Counted from the stretch's first letter, positions 16,297 through 25,529 are shown. The stretch is DNA of 64,000 nucleotides from an uncultured Bacilli bacterium (GCA_934130375.1 CAKOXW010000001.1:434001-498000); one strand, 5' to 3'. The notes: generated from the letters alone by a model not told the origin. Translations and numbers: made by a program.

Positions 16297-17226
16297 CTAA
16301 TTTTTTTTAATTAATCTTTTCTTCACAAACTGAGGTGTTTGTTCTAGTTTTACTAATTCATCAACTAAATGATTACAAACTTCTAAACCTGAAGAACTTA
16401 TTGGATTAAATTCTATAATATCAATAACTTCTTTACCATCCATTAATATTTGTCCAACATCCAAAACATAACTACTAGGAAAATTTGACACAGAAGATAT
16501 ATTTTTTATTTGATCTTCAACAAACAATATAACTTCATTTGGAACTTCCGTTGGATAATCCACATATGATCTAGAAATGCTTAGTAAAGAATTATTTAAA
16601 ACGAATACTCGATATTCTTTACAATCCATATTGTTTTTCTCATCTTCAATTGATTCAAAAACATCAGAAAGAAAAATAGAGTCTTTCAGAGACACGTTCC
16701 TTAATGTAGGGTTTGTTGTAAAATATTTTTCCCCTTCTAAATCTATATATCCAAAATGTTTCAAAATACAATGTGTGTGACTTTTTTTCACTGTTTTCAA
16801 AAAAATGTTTTTGAAAAACAGTTTATATTTCTCAGAGTTATTTTGAAAATCTTCATAAGTTGTTTGAATAACTCTTCTATGTACTGGTTGAATTTTCTGT
16901 GGCCAATTCATGATTTTACCCAAATCTTCTTTTGTTTGAATACTTAGTGCACCATTTTCTTCTAATTGGTTTAAAAGCTCCTTTTCAGTAGATATAAAAC
17001 TCCTAGGAAATATAACCTTGTCTCTAATCTCAATTTCTTCACTGTCTATATAAAATTTCTTAGTATTTCTATCAAACACTATCAGCATATCTCTTTCTTT
17101 AGCAGCATCCATCAATTCTTGTTCTTTAGTTTTTATCCAAATAGTGTTCTCATCATCATTTTCACTTATACTATAATCTGTTGTACCTAAGCAAGGAACA
17201 CTAAAACAAAAGTAATCAATTTTCAT
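16297..17226 (-). CDS. ATP-grasp domain protein, R2K-clade-like
   Basis: 309 residues. The C-terminal half carries ATP-grasp-like strands in order: FFKNIFLKTVKKS (lysine strand), EYRVFVLNNSLLSISR, YVLDVGQILMDGKEVIDIIE and the metal-binding end EFNPISSSGLE. This resembles the R2K/DUF4343 clade, small ATP-grasp ligases predicted to link peptides or tag proteins, often in phage or variable loci. The substrate is unknown and no partner peptide gene is recognised nearby; downstream lies only the broken gene at 15785-16176. Assignment rests on motif order. Confidence 0.6.
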   Translation of the reverse strand: MKIDYFCFSVPCLGTTDYSISENDDENTIWIKTKEQELMDAAKERDMLIVFDRNTKKFYIDSEEIEIRDKVIFPRSFISTEKELLNQLEENGALSIQTKEDLGKIMNWPQKIQPVHRRVIQTTYEDFQNNSEKYKLFFKNIFLKTVKKSHTHCILKHFGYIDLEGEKYFTTNPTLRNVSLKDSIFLSDVFESIEDEKNNMDCKEYRVFVLNNSLLSISRSYVDYPTEVPNEVILFVEDQIKNISSVSNFPSSYVLDVGQILMDGKEVIDIIEFNPISSSGLEVCNHLVDELVKLEQTPQFVKKRLIKKN

Positions 17227-17345
17227 AAAAATTTCCCTCCAATATTAAGATATTAAACAATCACATATTATTTAGTAAATATGTAAGTGTGTTTTCTAAA
17301 TGACATAGTCATTTTAATTTTATAAATACTTTAGCATAAAATTAA

Positions 17346-17381
17346 GTGTTTTAAAACTCGGACTATAAATAGCTCGAGTAT
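17346..17381 (-). terminator. Probable terminator of tRNA-Leu
   Basis: ACTCG/CGAGT arms on the minus strand followed by TTTTAAAA, a few bases after the tRNA end. Confidence 0.5.
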
Positions 17382-17391
17382 CAATCAATTA

Positions 17392-17475
17392 TGGTGCGAG
17401 AGATGGGAATCGAACCCACACGGCAATGCCAAAGGTGTTTGAGACCTTCGCGTCTACCTATTCCGCCACTCTCGC
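17392..17475 (-). tRNA. tRNA-Leu (CAA)
   Basis: 84 nt with encoded CCA. Acceptor GCGAGAG/CTCTCGC, anticodon stem AAGGT/ACCTT around loop CTCAAAC gives CAA, and the long variable arm (TTGGCATTGCCGTG) is as expected of tRNA-Leu. Confidence 0.97.
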
Positions 17476-17483
17476 GCTTTTTA

Positions 17484-17513
17484 ATTATACCACAAACATA
17501 TCACACTTAACAA
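17484..17513 (-). promoter_or_regulatory. Promoter of tRNA-Leu
   Basis: TTGTTA (17513-17508), 18 bases, TATAAT (17489-17484) with TGG before the -10; the -35 overlaps the end of the upstream permease gene. Confidence 0.65.
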
Positions 17514-18478
17514 GGTATTATTTTATAATATTTTAGTACTTCAATTACAATAATTGTTACTGGTATTGCAAATACAATACCATAAAAATCAAATAAGTAC
17601 CCTCCTATTAATATTGCTGCAATAGTTAGTGTCTTAGAAATCTTATTAGCGCTATTATATATCTTAGGACTAACTAAATATGCATCAATATTTGGTAGCA
17701 CTATTGACACAATTGCTGTTTTAATAAGCAAATTCCTACTTATTACAGATGCAGTTGTAATTGCAACAATATTAGTTATTACTGAGCCAAAAAATGGTAC
17801 AAAAGTATTAACTGAGTTAAGTATACCTAAAAGTATATAGTCAGGATGCCCTATCAATAAAAAAACAAATGTATATTCAACAAACTGTATAGCAAGTATT
17901 TTTATATTAGCAACTAAATAATTTTTAAGGGCATCATTTATATTATAAATAAGAACTTTATTTTTTAACTTATTTATCAAATCTTTTAAAAGTTCCATAT
18001 TGATAAGTATACATATTGATAATATTACTATAAAAACAATCTTACTAAAAAAATTAAATATATTTTTAATAAGAAATACACTGTTATTTATAAAATAATT
18101 TATAATATTATTAAGATATACTTCTAAATTAATATTTAAATTGTATTTTTGGTTTAATTTATCTATAAAAACAAGGATGTTAGTAAACAAATCATTTAAT
18201 TTAAGTATGAAGTTAGTATTAGGTATAATCATATAAATAAATAGTATGATTGTTGAAATTAAAGTACCATAAATAATAAATATAGATAATAGTTTATTAA
18301 TCTTTTTATTTAATTTTTTATATATAGGATAAATTATATATGACAATGTAAATGATAGAAATATTATTAGTATAAAATCTAATATTTTATTTAGTATTCC
18401 TATTTTAAGTAATAAGTAGAACACAAAAATAAAGATAGCACAGTTTATAAGTATATAATTTGTACTATCTTTTTTCAT
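17507..18478 (-). CDS. AI-2E family permease-like membrane protein
   Basis: 323 residues with about seven to eight membrane helices: pairs at 7-45 and 55-85, one at 150-165, then a cluster from 200 to 310 with the family-like stretch GILNSVNTFVPFFGSVITNI and IGGYLFDFYGIVFAIPVTII. It is similar in layout to the YdiK/YtvI/TqsA group (AI-2E transporter family), whose members include autoinducer exporters and Na+/H+ antiporters; actual cargo is unknown. It lies two bases downstream of dtd and is probably the last gene of the comN-relA-dtd run. Confidence 0.8.
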   Translation of the reverse strand: MKKDSTNYILINCAIFIFVFYLLLKIGILNKILDFILIIFLSFTLSYIIYPIYKKLNKKINKLLSIFIIYGTLISTIILFIYMIIPNTNFILKLNDLFTNILVFIDKLNQKYNLNINLEVYLNNIINYFINNSVFLIKNIFNFFSKIVFIVILSICILINMELLKDLINKLKNKVLIYNINDALKNYLVANIKILAIQFVEYTFVFLLIGHPDYILLGILNSVNTFVPFFGSVITNIVAITTASVISRNLLIKTAIVSIVLPNIDAYLVSPKIYNSANKISKTLTIAAILIGGYLFDFYGIVFAIPVTIIVIEVLKYYKIIPC

Positions 18479-18479
18479 A

Positions 18480-18926
18480 TTATCTCACCTTTGAATCTAT
18501 TATTATTGTAACAGGTCCATCATTTCTAATTGTGCAATCCATTTCTGCTTGAAATATACCAGTTTGTACTTCTATATTATTTTCTCTTAGTTTTTGATTA
18601 AATAATTCATACATACTTTTAGCATCACTTGCCTTCATAGCATTTACATAACTAGGTCTGTTACCTTTTTTAGTATCAGCATATAATGTAAACTGAGAAA
18701 TAGATAATATTTTACCATCTATATCTTTTATTGATTTATTCATAACACCAAATTCATCATCAAATATCCTTAGATTAGTTACTTTATTAACCATATAATC
18801 AATATCAGTTTCGTTATCACTATGGGTAAATGAAACTAATATAACAAGGCCTTTATCAATACTTCCAACTATTTTTTCATTTACTTTTACATTAGAGTTT
18901 TTGCTTCTTTGTATTACTAGTCTCAT
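18480..18926 (-). CDS. dtd: D-aminoacyl-tRNA deacylase
   Basis: 148 residues, the normal size. Both catalytic signatures are present: SQFTLYAD near residue 77-84 and NDGPVT near 134-139, which with the cross-subunit Gly-cisPro motif select D-amino acids. Dtd frees tRNAs from D-amino acids or mischarged glycine in the cytosol. It overlaps the relA stop by four bases (ATGA-type), as in the conserved relA-dtd pair of Bacillus. Confidence 0.97.
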   Translation of the reverse strand: MRLVIQRSKNSNVKVNEKIVGSIDKGLVILVSFTHSDNETDIDYMVNKVTNLRIFDDEFGVMNKSIKDIDGKILSISQFTLYADTKKGNRPSYVNAMKASDAKSMYELFNQKLRENNIEVQTGIFQAEMDCTIRNDGPVTIIIDSKVR

Positions 18927-21082
18927 TGTATTAACCTCTCTACTTCTATTACTTCTTTCATTTGATATAAATCATTTAAAAATGCTTTTAACTTGTCTAC
19001 ATTTTCAACTAATACTAATAAATTGTATGTTTGATAATCTGAATTATTAACTAAATTTATTGATAATATAGTTGCATTACTAGTTGATGCTTTTCTAATT
19101 AAATCAACTAAGATATTATCTTTCTTTATAAGTTTTACTACAACTTGAGTTTTATATTTATTATCTGATTGGTAGTTCCATGCGACTGGTATTATTCTAT
19201 CGTCTATATCTACTATGTTATGGCAGTTTGTTGTATGTACAACTATACCATTTCCTTTTGTAATATAGCCAATTATATCATCACCTTTTACTGGTTTACA
19301 GCAGTTAGCAAGATTTACTTTAATTTCATCTACCCCAGATACGATAATATCATTTTTAGGGTTTGTATTAACATTTACATTAGTTATCTTATTAAGAATT
19401 ATTTCATCTTTTGATTTTGTTTCTTTAGTTACAACATTTACAACTGATAAGGCATTATATTTACCATTTCCAACGCTTAAATAAATATCTTCTAAACTAG
19501 ATTCTGAAAACTCATCTAAGACTAAATTTAACTTTTCATTAAATAATGAGAAAGGTGCTTTTTGTTTTCTTAATTCTTCTTTAATTAATTCTTCACCTTT
19601 TTTAATATTTTCTCCCTTATCAATCTTTGTATAGAAACTTTTAATTCTATTTCTTGCTTGAGATGTAAATACGATATTAATCCATTCTTTAGAAGGACCC
19701 TTTGAATTTTTATTTACATTTATTTTAACTATATCTCCATCTTTTAACTCGTAATCAAGTGGCACGATTGAATCATTTACTATAGCGCCTACCATTTTAT
19801 CACCAATATTAGTATGAACCTTGTATGCAAAGTCTATAGGAGTTGCACCTTGAGGAAGTTCAATTACATCTCCTTTTGGTGTATATACATATATGTAATT
19901 ATCTAATGCTTCTTTTTTTACATTATTAACGAAATCTTCATCACTAAGTGCTTCATCCTTGTTATTTTCAATGATATTTCTAAACATTTGAAGTTTTTGT
20001 TCCATAATGTTTTTTATAGCAGTCGACTCATCAATATGCTCTTTATAAGCCCAGTGTGAAGCGATACCATATTCTGCAATTTTATCCATTTCATAAGTTC
20101 TAATTTGAACTTCATACAATTCTCCATTTAAACCAAAAATAGTTGTGTGAAGTGATTGATACATATTTTCTTTAGGCATTGCAATATAATCTTTAAATCT
20201 ATTAGAAAGGGGTTTAAATTTAGAGTGAATTAATCCAAGCGCTAGATAGCATTCACTTTCAGTATTTACATACACACGAAGCGCTAGAATATCATAAATT
20301 TCTTCAAACTTCTTATTGCCATTTTGCATTTTATTATAAATACTATAAATACTTTTACTTCTACCTTTTATTTCATGATTAATTGAATGTTCAGTTAAGA
20401 TATCATCAATCATTTTTTTCATTTCAAGAACTGCACTATCACGTTCCTTCTTTGTATTATTTAATCTTGTAACAATATCATAATAAACATCTGGTTTTAA
20501 ATATCTTAAAGATATATCTTCTAGTTCACTTTTTAAGTAATGAATACCAAGACGATGTGCGATAGGTGCGAGGATTTCAAGAGTTTCTTTTGCTTTTTCC
20601 TTTTGAGCATCTTCACTTATTGCCCAAAGAGTTCTCATATTATGAAGTCTTTCAGCAAGTTTTATAATAATCACTCTAACATCTTCACATAATCCAACTA
20701 ATATCTTTTTGTAGTAATTAATATGATATTCAGAATCAGCAGATAAAGATAATCTATTAATCTTTGTAATTCCAACTACTAAAGACACAATCTCAGCATC
20801 AAAACTTTTACTTAACTCTTCTTCAGTTACTCCACCATCTTTTATTACTTCATGCAACAAGGCTGCACAAAGAGTTTTATAATCAGAGTGTATCTTAGTT
20901 AAAATATATGCGGTGTTAAGAGGATGGTCTATATAATCATCACCAGATAATCTCTTCGCACCCTTATGTACTTGATATGCATAATCATATGCTTTTTTTA
21001 TCATATCAAGTTCATTTAAATCACTAATATAAGTCTTAACTTCATCAATAAAATATTCATAAGTCATTGTAACGTTTTCCAT
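18923..21082 (-). CDS. relA: RelA/SpoT homologue, (p)ppGpp synthetase with altered hydrolase motif
   Basis: 719 residues; AAGGAGG precedes the ATG. Order: HD hydrolase domain (1-200), synthetase (about 205-370; SKSIYSIYNKM, RFKDYIAMPKEN, EVQIRTYEMDKIAEYGIASH), TGS (about 400-460) and a C-terminal ACT (about 645-719). The RFKD motif is of the bifunctional Rel type, but hydrolase residues differ from the standard set: the HDxxED motif reads H77-E-V-I-K-D82 and the KLAD motif reads KLAE (E144). H53, H77, D82 and N148 remain. It should still make the alarmone; degradation may be weak or absent. Followed by dtd. Confidence 0.93.
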   Translation of the reverse strand: MENVTMTYEYFIDEVKTYISDLNELDMIKKAYDYAYQVHKGAKRLSGDDYIDHPLNTAYILTKIHSDYKTLCAALLHEVIKDGGVTEEELSKSFDAEIVSLVVGITKINRLSLSADSEYHINYYKKILVGLCEDVRVIIIKLAERLHNMRTLWAISEDAQKEKAKETLEILAPIAHRLGIHYLKSELEDISLRYLKPDVYYDIVTRLNNTKKERDSAVLEMKKMIDDILTEHSINHEIKGRSKSIYSIYNKMQNGNKKFEEIYDILALRVYVNTESECYLALGLIHSKFKPLSNRFKDYIAMPKENMYQSLHTTIFGLNGELYEVQIRTYEMDKIAEYGIASHWAYKEHIDESTAIKNIMEQKLQMFRNIIENNKDEALSDEDFVNNVKKEALDNYIYVYTPKGDVIELPQGATPIDFAYKVHTNIGDKMVGAIVNDSIVPLDYELKDGDIVKINVNKNSKGPSKEWINIVFTSQARNRIKSFYTKIDKGENIKKGEELIKEELRKQKAPFSLFNEKLNLVLDEFSESSLEDIYLSVGNGKYNALSVVNVVTKETKSKDEIILNKITNVNVNTNPKNDIIVSGVDEIKVNLANCCKPVKGDDIIGYITKGNGIVVHTTNCHNIVDIDDRIIPVAWNYQSDNKYKTQVVVKLIKKDNILVDLIRKASTSNATILSINLVNNSDYQTYNLLVLVENVDKLKAFLNDLYQMKEVIEVERLIQ

Positions 21083-21113
21083 AATTCCTCCTTGCTTTTA
21101 GCAGTAATAATAA

Positions 21114-21383
21114 TTATTCTTCAAAATAAGGTTCTCTAATATCACTAGGTATCTTATTAATAAGATAATTGCTAATATCATTTCCACTGGCTAAAAATAT
21201 ATCATTAACCATTTCACTAAGTGTAAGATTAATGCTATTTATCCACTTACTACTTGTTAAATAATTCCATATATCAGCCTCACTAACTAAGTATCCGAGT
21301 TTTTTTAACTCATACTTTTTAGTACGTAATGCAGGTTCAATCCTATCATATAACTCTTTAATAGATTTAAATTCCAAATTCAT
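21114..21383 (-). CDS. comN: ComN-like post-transcriptional regulator
   Basis: 89 residues from ATG 21383 (MNLEFKSIKEL), with GGTGAT in front. The YELKKLGYLVSEADIWNYL and KIPSDIREPYFEE segments match the ComN/YrzD family, a small polar-localised protein needed for comE transcript control in B. subtilis. In Bacillus it also lies beside spoVB and near relA, so the gene order supports the name. It is probably the head of comN-relA-dtd. Confidence 0.75.
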   Translation of the reverse strand: MNLEFKSIKELYDRIEPALRTKKYELKKLGYLVSEADIWNYLTSSKWINSINLTLSEMVNDIFLASGNDISNYLINKIPSDIREPYFEE

Positions 21384-21452
21384 TTCGATCACCAATTTAA
21401 TTATATAACAAAATAATAGAAATATAAAGAAACAAAAATCATAAAATTTAAT

Positions 21453-22748
21453 ATGAAAATAAAAAATACATTTATAAAATCAACTTTAATTCTTCTAATA
21501 GGAGGATTTGTTACTAAAATACTAGGTATGTTTATTAAAATAATTACTAATAGATTACTACCTACTGAAGGTATAGGACTATACATGCTTATTACTCCTA
21601 CATTTATGCTTTTAATAACTATTGCACAACTAGGATTTCCAGTTGCAATATCTAAATTAGTAGCTGAAGAAAAAAATAATAACAAAAACTTAGTATTCTC
21701 TATAATACCATTTTCTATTTTACTAAACCTTGTTATAATGGTTATTCTCTTATTTTTATCTAACTATATTGGAACATATCTATTGCATGATAAGCGATGC
21801 GTACTAGCATTAAAATGCATTGGTTTTGTACTTCCATTTATTTCTATTTCATCAATTCTAAGAGGATATTTCTTTGGTAAACAAAAAATGATACCACATA
21901 TCGTATCAAATATTACTGAAGATTTAGTTAGATTAGTAACACTTTTAATAGGTATTCCAATTTTTTTAAAAAAAGGTATTTCTTATGCATTATCATTTAT
22001 AATTTTATCTAATATTCTAAGTGAATTAACCTCTATTTTTGTATTGTTTTTCTTCTTACCAAAGCACTTTAAAATAAAAAAAGAAGATATTACTCCTAAA
22101 AAAGATAATATTAAAAACATTTTAAATATTAGTATTCCAACAACAGGAAGTAGAATTATTGGAAATATAGGTTATTTCTTAGAACCAATAATACTTACAT
22201 TTTTCTTACTTAAATATGGCTATTCAAACAATTATATAGTTTCTGAATACGGAATAATTAATGGATATGTAATGCCTTTACTATTGCTTCCATCATTTTT
22301 TACACTTGCAATTTCACAAGCATTAATACCTGTTGTATCAAAGTCTTACTCAGACAATAATATAATTTACACAAAAGAGAAAATAAAACAAGGTATCTTG
22401 TTTTCCTTAGCAATAGGCATTCCAGCAACTTTATTATTTGTATTAATACCAGATATTCCTTTAAAACTAGTTTACAATACCACTAAAGGTATAAATTACA
22501 TTAGACTAATGGCTCCAATATGCTTATTATATTACATACAATCTCCACTAACAGCAGGACTTCAAGCCATGGGTAAAGCTAAAGATGGTATGACTGGTAC
22601 ATTACTTGGAGTATCAGTAAAATTAATTGTACTTATTATTGGATGCAATATCAGAATTGGCATGATGGGACTTATAGCATCTATAATTATAAATATCATA
22701 GTTGTAACTATATATGACTATAGAAAAATTAATAAATACTTAAAATAA
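21453..22748 (+). CDS. spoVB: SpoVB-like polysaccharide/lipid flippase
   Basis: 431 residues with about 12-14 membrane helices, an MOP-superfamily (MurJ/Wzx-like) exporter. The N-terminus (STLILLIGGFVTKILGMFIK) and the conserved RLLPTEGIGLYML segment are typical of stage V sporulation protein B, which moves lipid-linked cortex precursors across the outer forespore membrane. It is divergent from comN, the same neighbours as in Bacillus. The ribosome site is weak. A perfect palindromic terminator is shared with the convergent gene. Confidence 0.88.
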   Translation: MKIKNTFIKSTLILLIGGFVTKILGMFIKIITNRLLPTEGIGLYMLITPTFMLLITIAQLGFPVAISKLVAEEKNNNKNLVFSIIPFSILLNLVIMVILLFLSNYIGTYLLHDKRCVLALKCIGFVLPFISISSILRGYFFGKQKMIPHIVSNITEDLVRLVTLLIGIPIFLKKGISYALSFIILSNILSELTSIFVLFFFLPKHFKIKKEDITPKKDNIKNILNISIPTTGSRIIGNIGYFLEPIILTFFLLKYGYSNNYIVSEYGIINGYVMPLLLLPSFFTLAISQALIPVVSKSYSDNNIIYTKEKIKQGILFSLAIGIPATLLFVLIPDIPLKLVYNTTKGINYIRLMAPICLLYYIQSPLTAGLQAMGKAKDGMTGTLLGVSVKLIVLIIGCNIRIGMMGLIASIIINIIVVTIYDYRKINKYLK

Positions 22749-22771
22749 GAACTTCGCTTCGAAGTTCTTAT
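22742..22771. terminator. Bidirectional terminator between spoVB and the Gly-rich protein gene
   Basis: AATAAGAACTTCG CTT CGAAGTTCTTATT, a perfect 13-bp stem with a 3-base loop, sited between the convergent stops. Confidence 0.8.
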
Positions 22772-25287
22772 TCACCTATATATGTTACTTTTGCATAACC
22801 ATTACCTATTTTTGCACAATTTTCTATTGCAGTCTTATTTGTACATGTTGTTGATATAGTCTTGGTTGCTTCATCGGATGATGCGGTACAGTTATAGCAA
22901 TACATTGCTTTACTTGTAAGAAGTGAGTTGCCTATGTAACCTGATCCACCAGCCGCACCTGCTCCTGCACTTCCATCACTCCTTGCAACCATTCCTCCAT
23001 AATATCCAGCACCGCCTCCCGCATAATGATTATCACCTGTTGGTGAACTTTTTTCTCCACCAATACCAAATCCTGCTCCACTAGTTTGTGTACCAGCAAC
23101 ACTCGAATTGGTTCCAACAGTGTTTTTATAGCCTGATGTTCCACTTTCTCCTCCACCAGAACCACCATAACATTTTGCACCAGCAGAATTATAATTATAG
23201 TACATTGCTCCGCCACCTCCACCAGCAACAATTAAAATACTTTCTTTTTTTGTTTCTAATGTTGATAGCAATCCAGAAACTTTAGCAATATGAGTTGCTC
23301 CGCCACCACTTCCGACATACCCAAATGTGTCAGCAGTTTTTGCTTGTCCACCCCCATTATAGCCACCAGCACATGTTACTAAAATTTGACCTGTAGACGC
23401 AACACAATTTGATACACCATGACCGCCTATATTTATATAAATTTTATCTCCTTCGTTTAAATATATAGTTCCATTTGAATAGCCACCATAACCTCCAACT
23501 ACACCAGTTACTGTACCTCCGTTACTTCCTCCTGAAACATTTCCTCCTTGTGCACCCCATACTTCAAGTTGATAATTACCTGATAAAGGTGCTATAAAGG
23601 TTTGTTCCGAATTAGAATAGAAAAATTCTTCTTTACTTCCAACACCAAATTTCTCTATTGTAATATTCTTTGAGATATAACTGATTTTTGCGTATCCCGA
23701 ACCTATTTTTGCACAATTTTCTATTGCAGTTTCATTTGTGCATGTTGTAGTTTCAGTTTTTGTTGAATAAGCATCCAATGCATTGCAATTATAACAATAC
23801 ATTACTTTATTTGTAAGAAGTGAGTTGCCTATGTAGCCAGAGCCACCTGCTGCACCCGCACCAACTCCTCCATCACCATTTGAAATCTTACCACCATAGA
23901 AACCGCCTCCACCTCCGGCATAATGATTATCACCTGTTGGTGAACTTTTTTCTCCACCAATACCAAATCCTGCTCCACTACTTTGCATACCTGGAGTACT
24001 TTCATATGATCCTACTGTGTTTCTATAACCCGAAGTTCCGCTTGCTCCGCCGCCAGAACCACCATAACCTTTTGAACCAGCAGAATTATAATTATAGTAC
24101 ATTGCTCCGCCGCCTCCACCAGCAACAATTAAAATACTTTCTTTTTTTGTTTCTAATGTTGATAGCAGTCCAGAAACTTTAGCGATATGTGTTGCTCCAC
24201 CTCCGCTTCCGACATAACCATATGTGTCAGCAGTTTTTGCTTTGCCACCACCATTATAGCCACCAGCACATGTTACTAAAGTCTGACCTGTAGATGCAAT
24301 GCAATTTGATTTTCCTTTATCGCCTACATTTATATAAATTTTATCGCCTACATTTAGATATACTACACCTTTTGAGTAGCCTCCATAACCGCCAATAACT
24401 CCGGTTACTGTTCCACCATTACTTCCTCCTGAAACATTTCCTCCTTGTGCTCCCCATACTTCAAGTTTATAATAACCTGACACAAGTATTTCATAAGTTT
24501 GCTCAGAACCAGTATATGCAAACTCCTCAACTGCTTTTAACCATGTTGCTTTAACGCTTACATCTTCATAACCAAATGTTAATTTGTTTCCACTTAATAC
24601 TGCATCACCACTTACTATTTTCCAACCAACAAACATATAATTTTCTTTTGTTGGTGTACCTAAATCTAATGTATTTCTAGTATAATACTCACTATTATAA
24701 GTTGTATTACTTACGCCACCATCTAAATCAACATTTAATTTTACTGGCGTTCCTACCCAATTAGCAACAAGTGTTGAATTCTTAGTTCCTAATTTTAATA
24801 CGCTACCTTCTATAACAGCATCACCAGATACTACTTCCCATCCTGCAAATCCATAATTTTCTCTTGTTGGATTTTCAAGTAATACTTCAGTATTTTTAGC
24901 ATATCCTCCACTTATATCTTTTGATAATTTACCACCATTTAATACTACTTTTAATTCTATTAATTCATTTTTATCTATTGTATAATTTTTATTCTCATCA
25001 ACAATTACTGAAAATATCATTTCTTCTTTTGTAACTGGATTTATTATTGGACAATCTAAATAATTTTTACATAATTCATTTTGTGTTATTTTTCTTGGTA
25101 TTTCTAAACCATAATCTACTACATAATCTTTTGCAGCAAGTATTATTAATTCATTTATTTTTTCTAATGATTTTTCTTTATTGTTTTTTAGTGCTCCAAT
25201 AAGTGAAGGCACTGATAATGTTAATACTATTGATAATATTACTATTACTGCAATTAATTCTATTAATGTAAAAGCATTTTTCTTCAT
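22768..25287 (-). CDS. Surface protein: pilin-like N-terminus, two InlB-like repeats, two Gly-rich modules
   Basis: 839 residues from ATG 25287 (AGAGG six bases upstream). Residues 4-35 form a class III (prepilin) signal, KKNA|FTLIELIAVIVILSI, which would be cleaved and methylated at Phe and lets the protein enter a pilus-like fibre. Next come two Listeria/Bacteroides-type repeats (about 115-180 and 185-250, each with GW and VVSGDAV or IVSGDAV), then two near-identical Gly-rich modules of about 285 residues (from 254 and 553; LEVWGAQGGNVSGGSNGG, AGGGGGAMYYNYNSAG) with paired cysteines. Likely an adhesin. No other pilus gene is in the window. Confidence 0.8.
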   Translation of the reverse strand: MKKNAFTLIELIAVIVILSIVLTLSVPSLIGALKNNKEKSLEKINELIILAAKDYVVDYGLEIPRKITQNELCKNYLDCPIINPVTKEEMIFSVIVDENKNYTIDKNELIELKVVLNGGKLSKDISGGYAKNTEVLLENPTRENYGFAGWEVVSGDAVIEGSVLKLGTKNSTLVANWVGTPVKLNVDLDGGVSNTTYNSEYYTRNTLDLGTPTKENYMFVGWKIVSGDAVLSGNKLTFGYEDVSVKATWLKAVEEFAYTGSEQTYEILVSGYYKLEVWGAQGGNVSGGSNGGTVTGVIGGYGGYSKGVVYLNVGDKIYINVGDKGKSNCIASTGQTLVTCAGGYNGGGKAKTADTYGYVGSGGGATHIAKVSGLLSTLETKKESILIVAGGGGGAMYYNYNSAGSKGYGGSGGGASGTSGYRNTVGSYESTPGMQSSGAGFGIGGEKSSPTGDNHYAGGGGGFYGGKISNGDGGVGAGAAGGSGYIGNSLLTNKVMYCYNCNALDAYSTKTETTTCTNETAIENCAKIGSGYAKISYISKNITIEKFGVGSKEEFFYSNSEQTFIAPLSGNYQLEVWGAQGGNVSGGSNGGTVTGVVGGYGGYSNGTIYLNEGDKIYINIGGHGVSNCVASTGQILVTCAGGYNGGGQAKTADTFGYVGSGGGATHIAKVSGLLSTLETKKESILIVAGGGGGAMYYNYNSAGAKCYGGSGGGESGTSGYKNTVGTNSSVAGTQTSGAGFGIGGEKSSPTGDNHYAGGGAGYYGGMVARSDGSAGAGAAGGSGYIGNSLLTSKAMYCYNCTASSDEATKTISTTCTNKTAIENCAKIGNGYAKVTYIGE
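22771..23631 (-). repeat. Gly-rich module 2 of the surface protein (DNA repeat)
   Basis: About 860 bases closely matching 23680-24528 in the same gene, including long identical blocks around the AGGGGGAMYY segment. Marks an in-frame tandem duplication. Confidence 0.75.
23680..24528 (-). repeat. Gly-rich module 1 of the surface protein (DNA repeat)
   Basis: First copy of the duplicated module; the most divergent parts are the Ser/Thr-rich loops and the end before the linker NITIEKFGVGS. Confidence 0.75.
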
Positions 25288-25414
25288 ATGCAACCTCTTT
25301 TATTATAATTATATTATACTATATAATCTCAATTTTTTTAAATTCTTTTACAACAAATTTTTACATTTTTTTCATCTTATGTATTGCATATAATTTTTTT
25401 TTATGATAATATAA

Positions 25415-25529
25415 AATTGTGATAGAGATATCACAATTCATACTTGATATTTAACGAATTGCCTTAATCTGCGCAAATAGATTATAGCCTTTATCAAAGT
25501 TAAACCACGATATCAAGTATTTTTTTTTA
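25415..25529 (+). ncRNA. Candidate structured small RNA
   Basis: A perfect 10-bp hairpin AATTGTGATA-GAGA-TATCACAATT (25415-25438, GNRA loop) is followed at once by an 11-bp outer stem ATACTTGATAT (25440-25450) / ATATCAAGTAT (25510-25520) that ends in nine T, a terminator on the plus strand. Inside the outer stem are TTAAC/GTTAA and TAATCT/AGATTA pairs. TATAAT lies at 25389-25394. On the minus strand the same segment would be in the leader of the Gly-rich protein gene, so a leader role is the alternative. No known family recognised. Confidence 0.5.

Noticed and set aside
19169..19414. Plus-strand ORF of 81 codons inside relA
   Set aside because: Antisense shadow of a conserved gene, without a ribosome site.
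23820..24182. Long plus-strand ORFs rich in His, Leu and Gln opposite the Gly-rich gene
   Set aside because: They are the antisense of Gly/Ala codon runs, have no ribosome site and occur in both copies of the duplicated module.
25415..25529. tracrRNA of a type II CRISPR system or a c-di-GMP riboswitch before the pilin-like gene
   Set aside because: No cas gene, repeat or anti-repeat is visible, and none of the conserved c-di-GMP aptamer segments could be matched.
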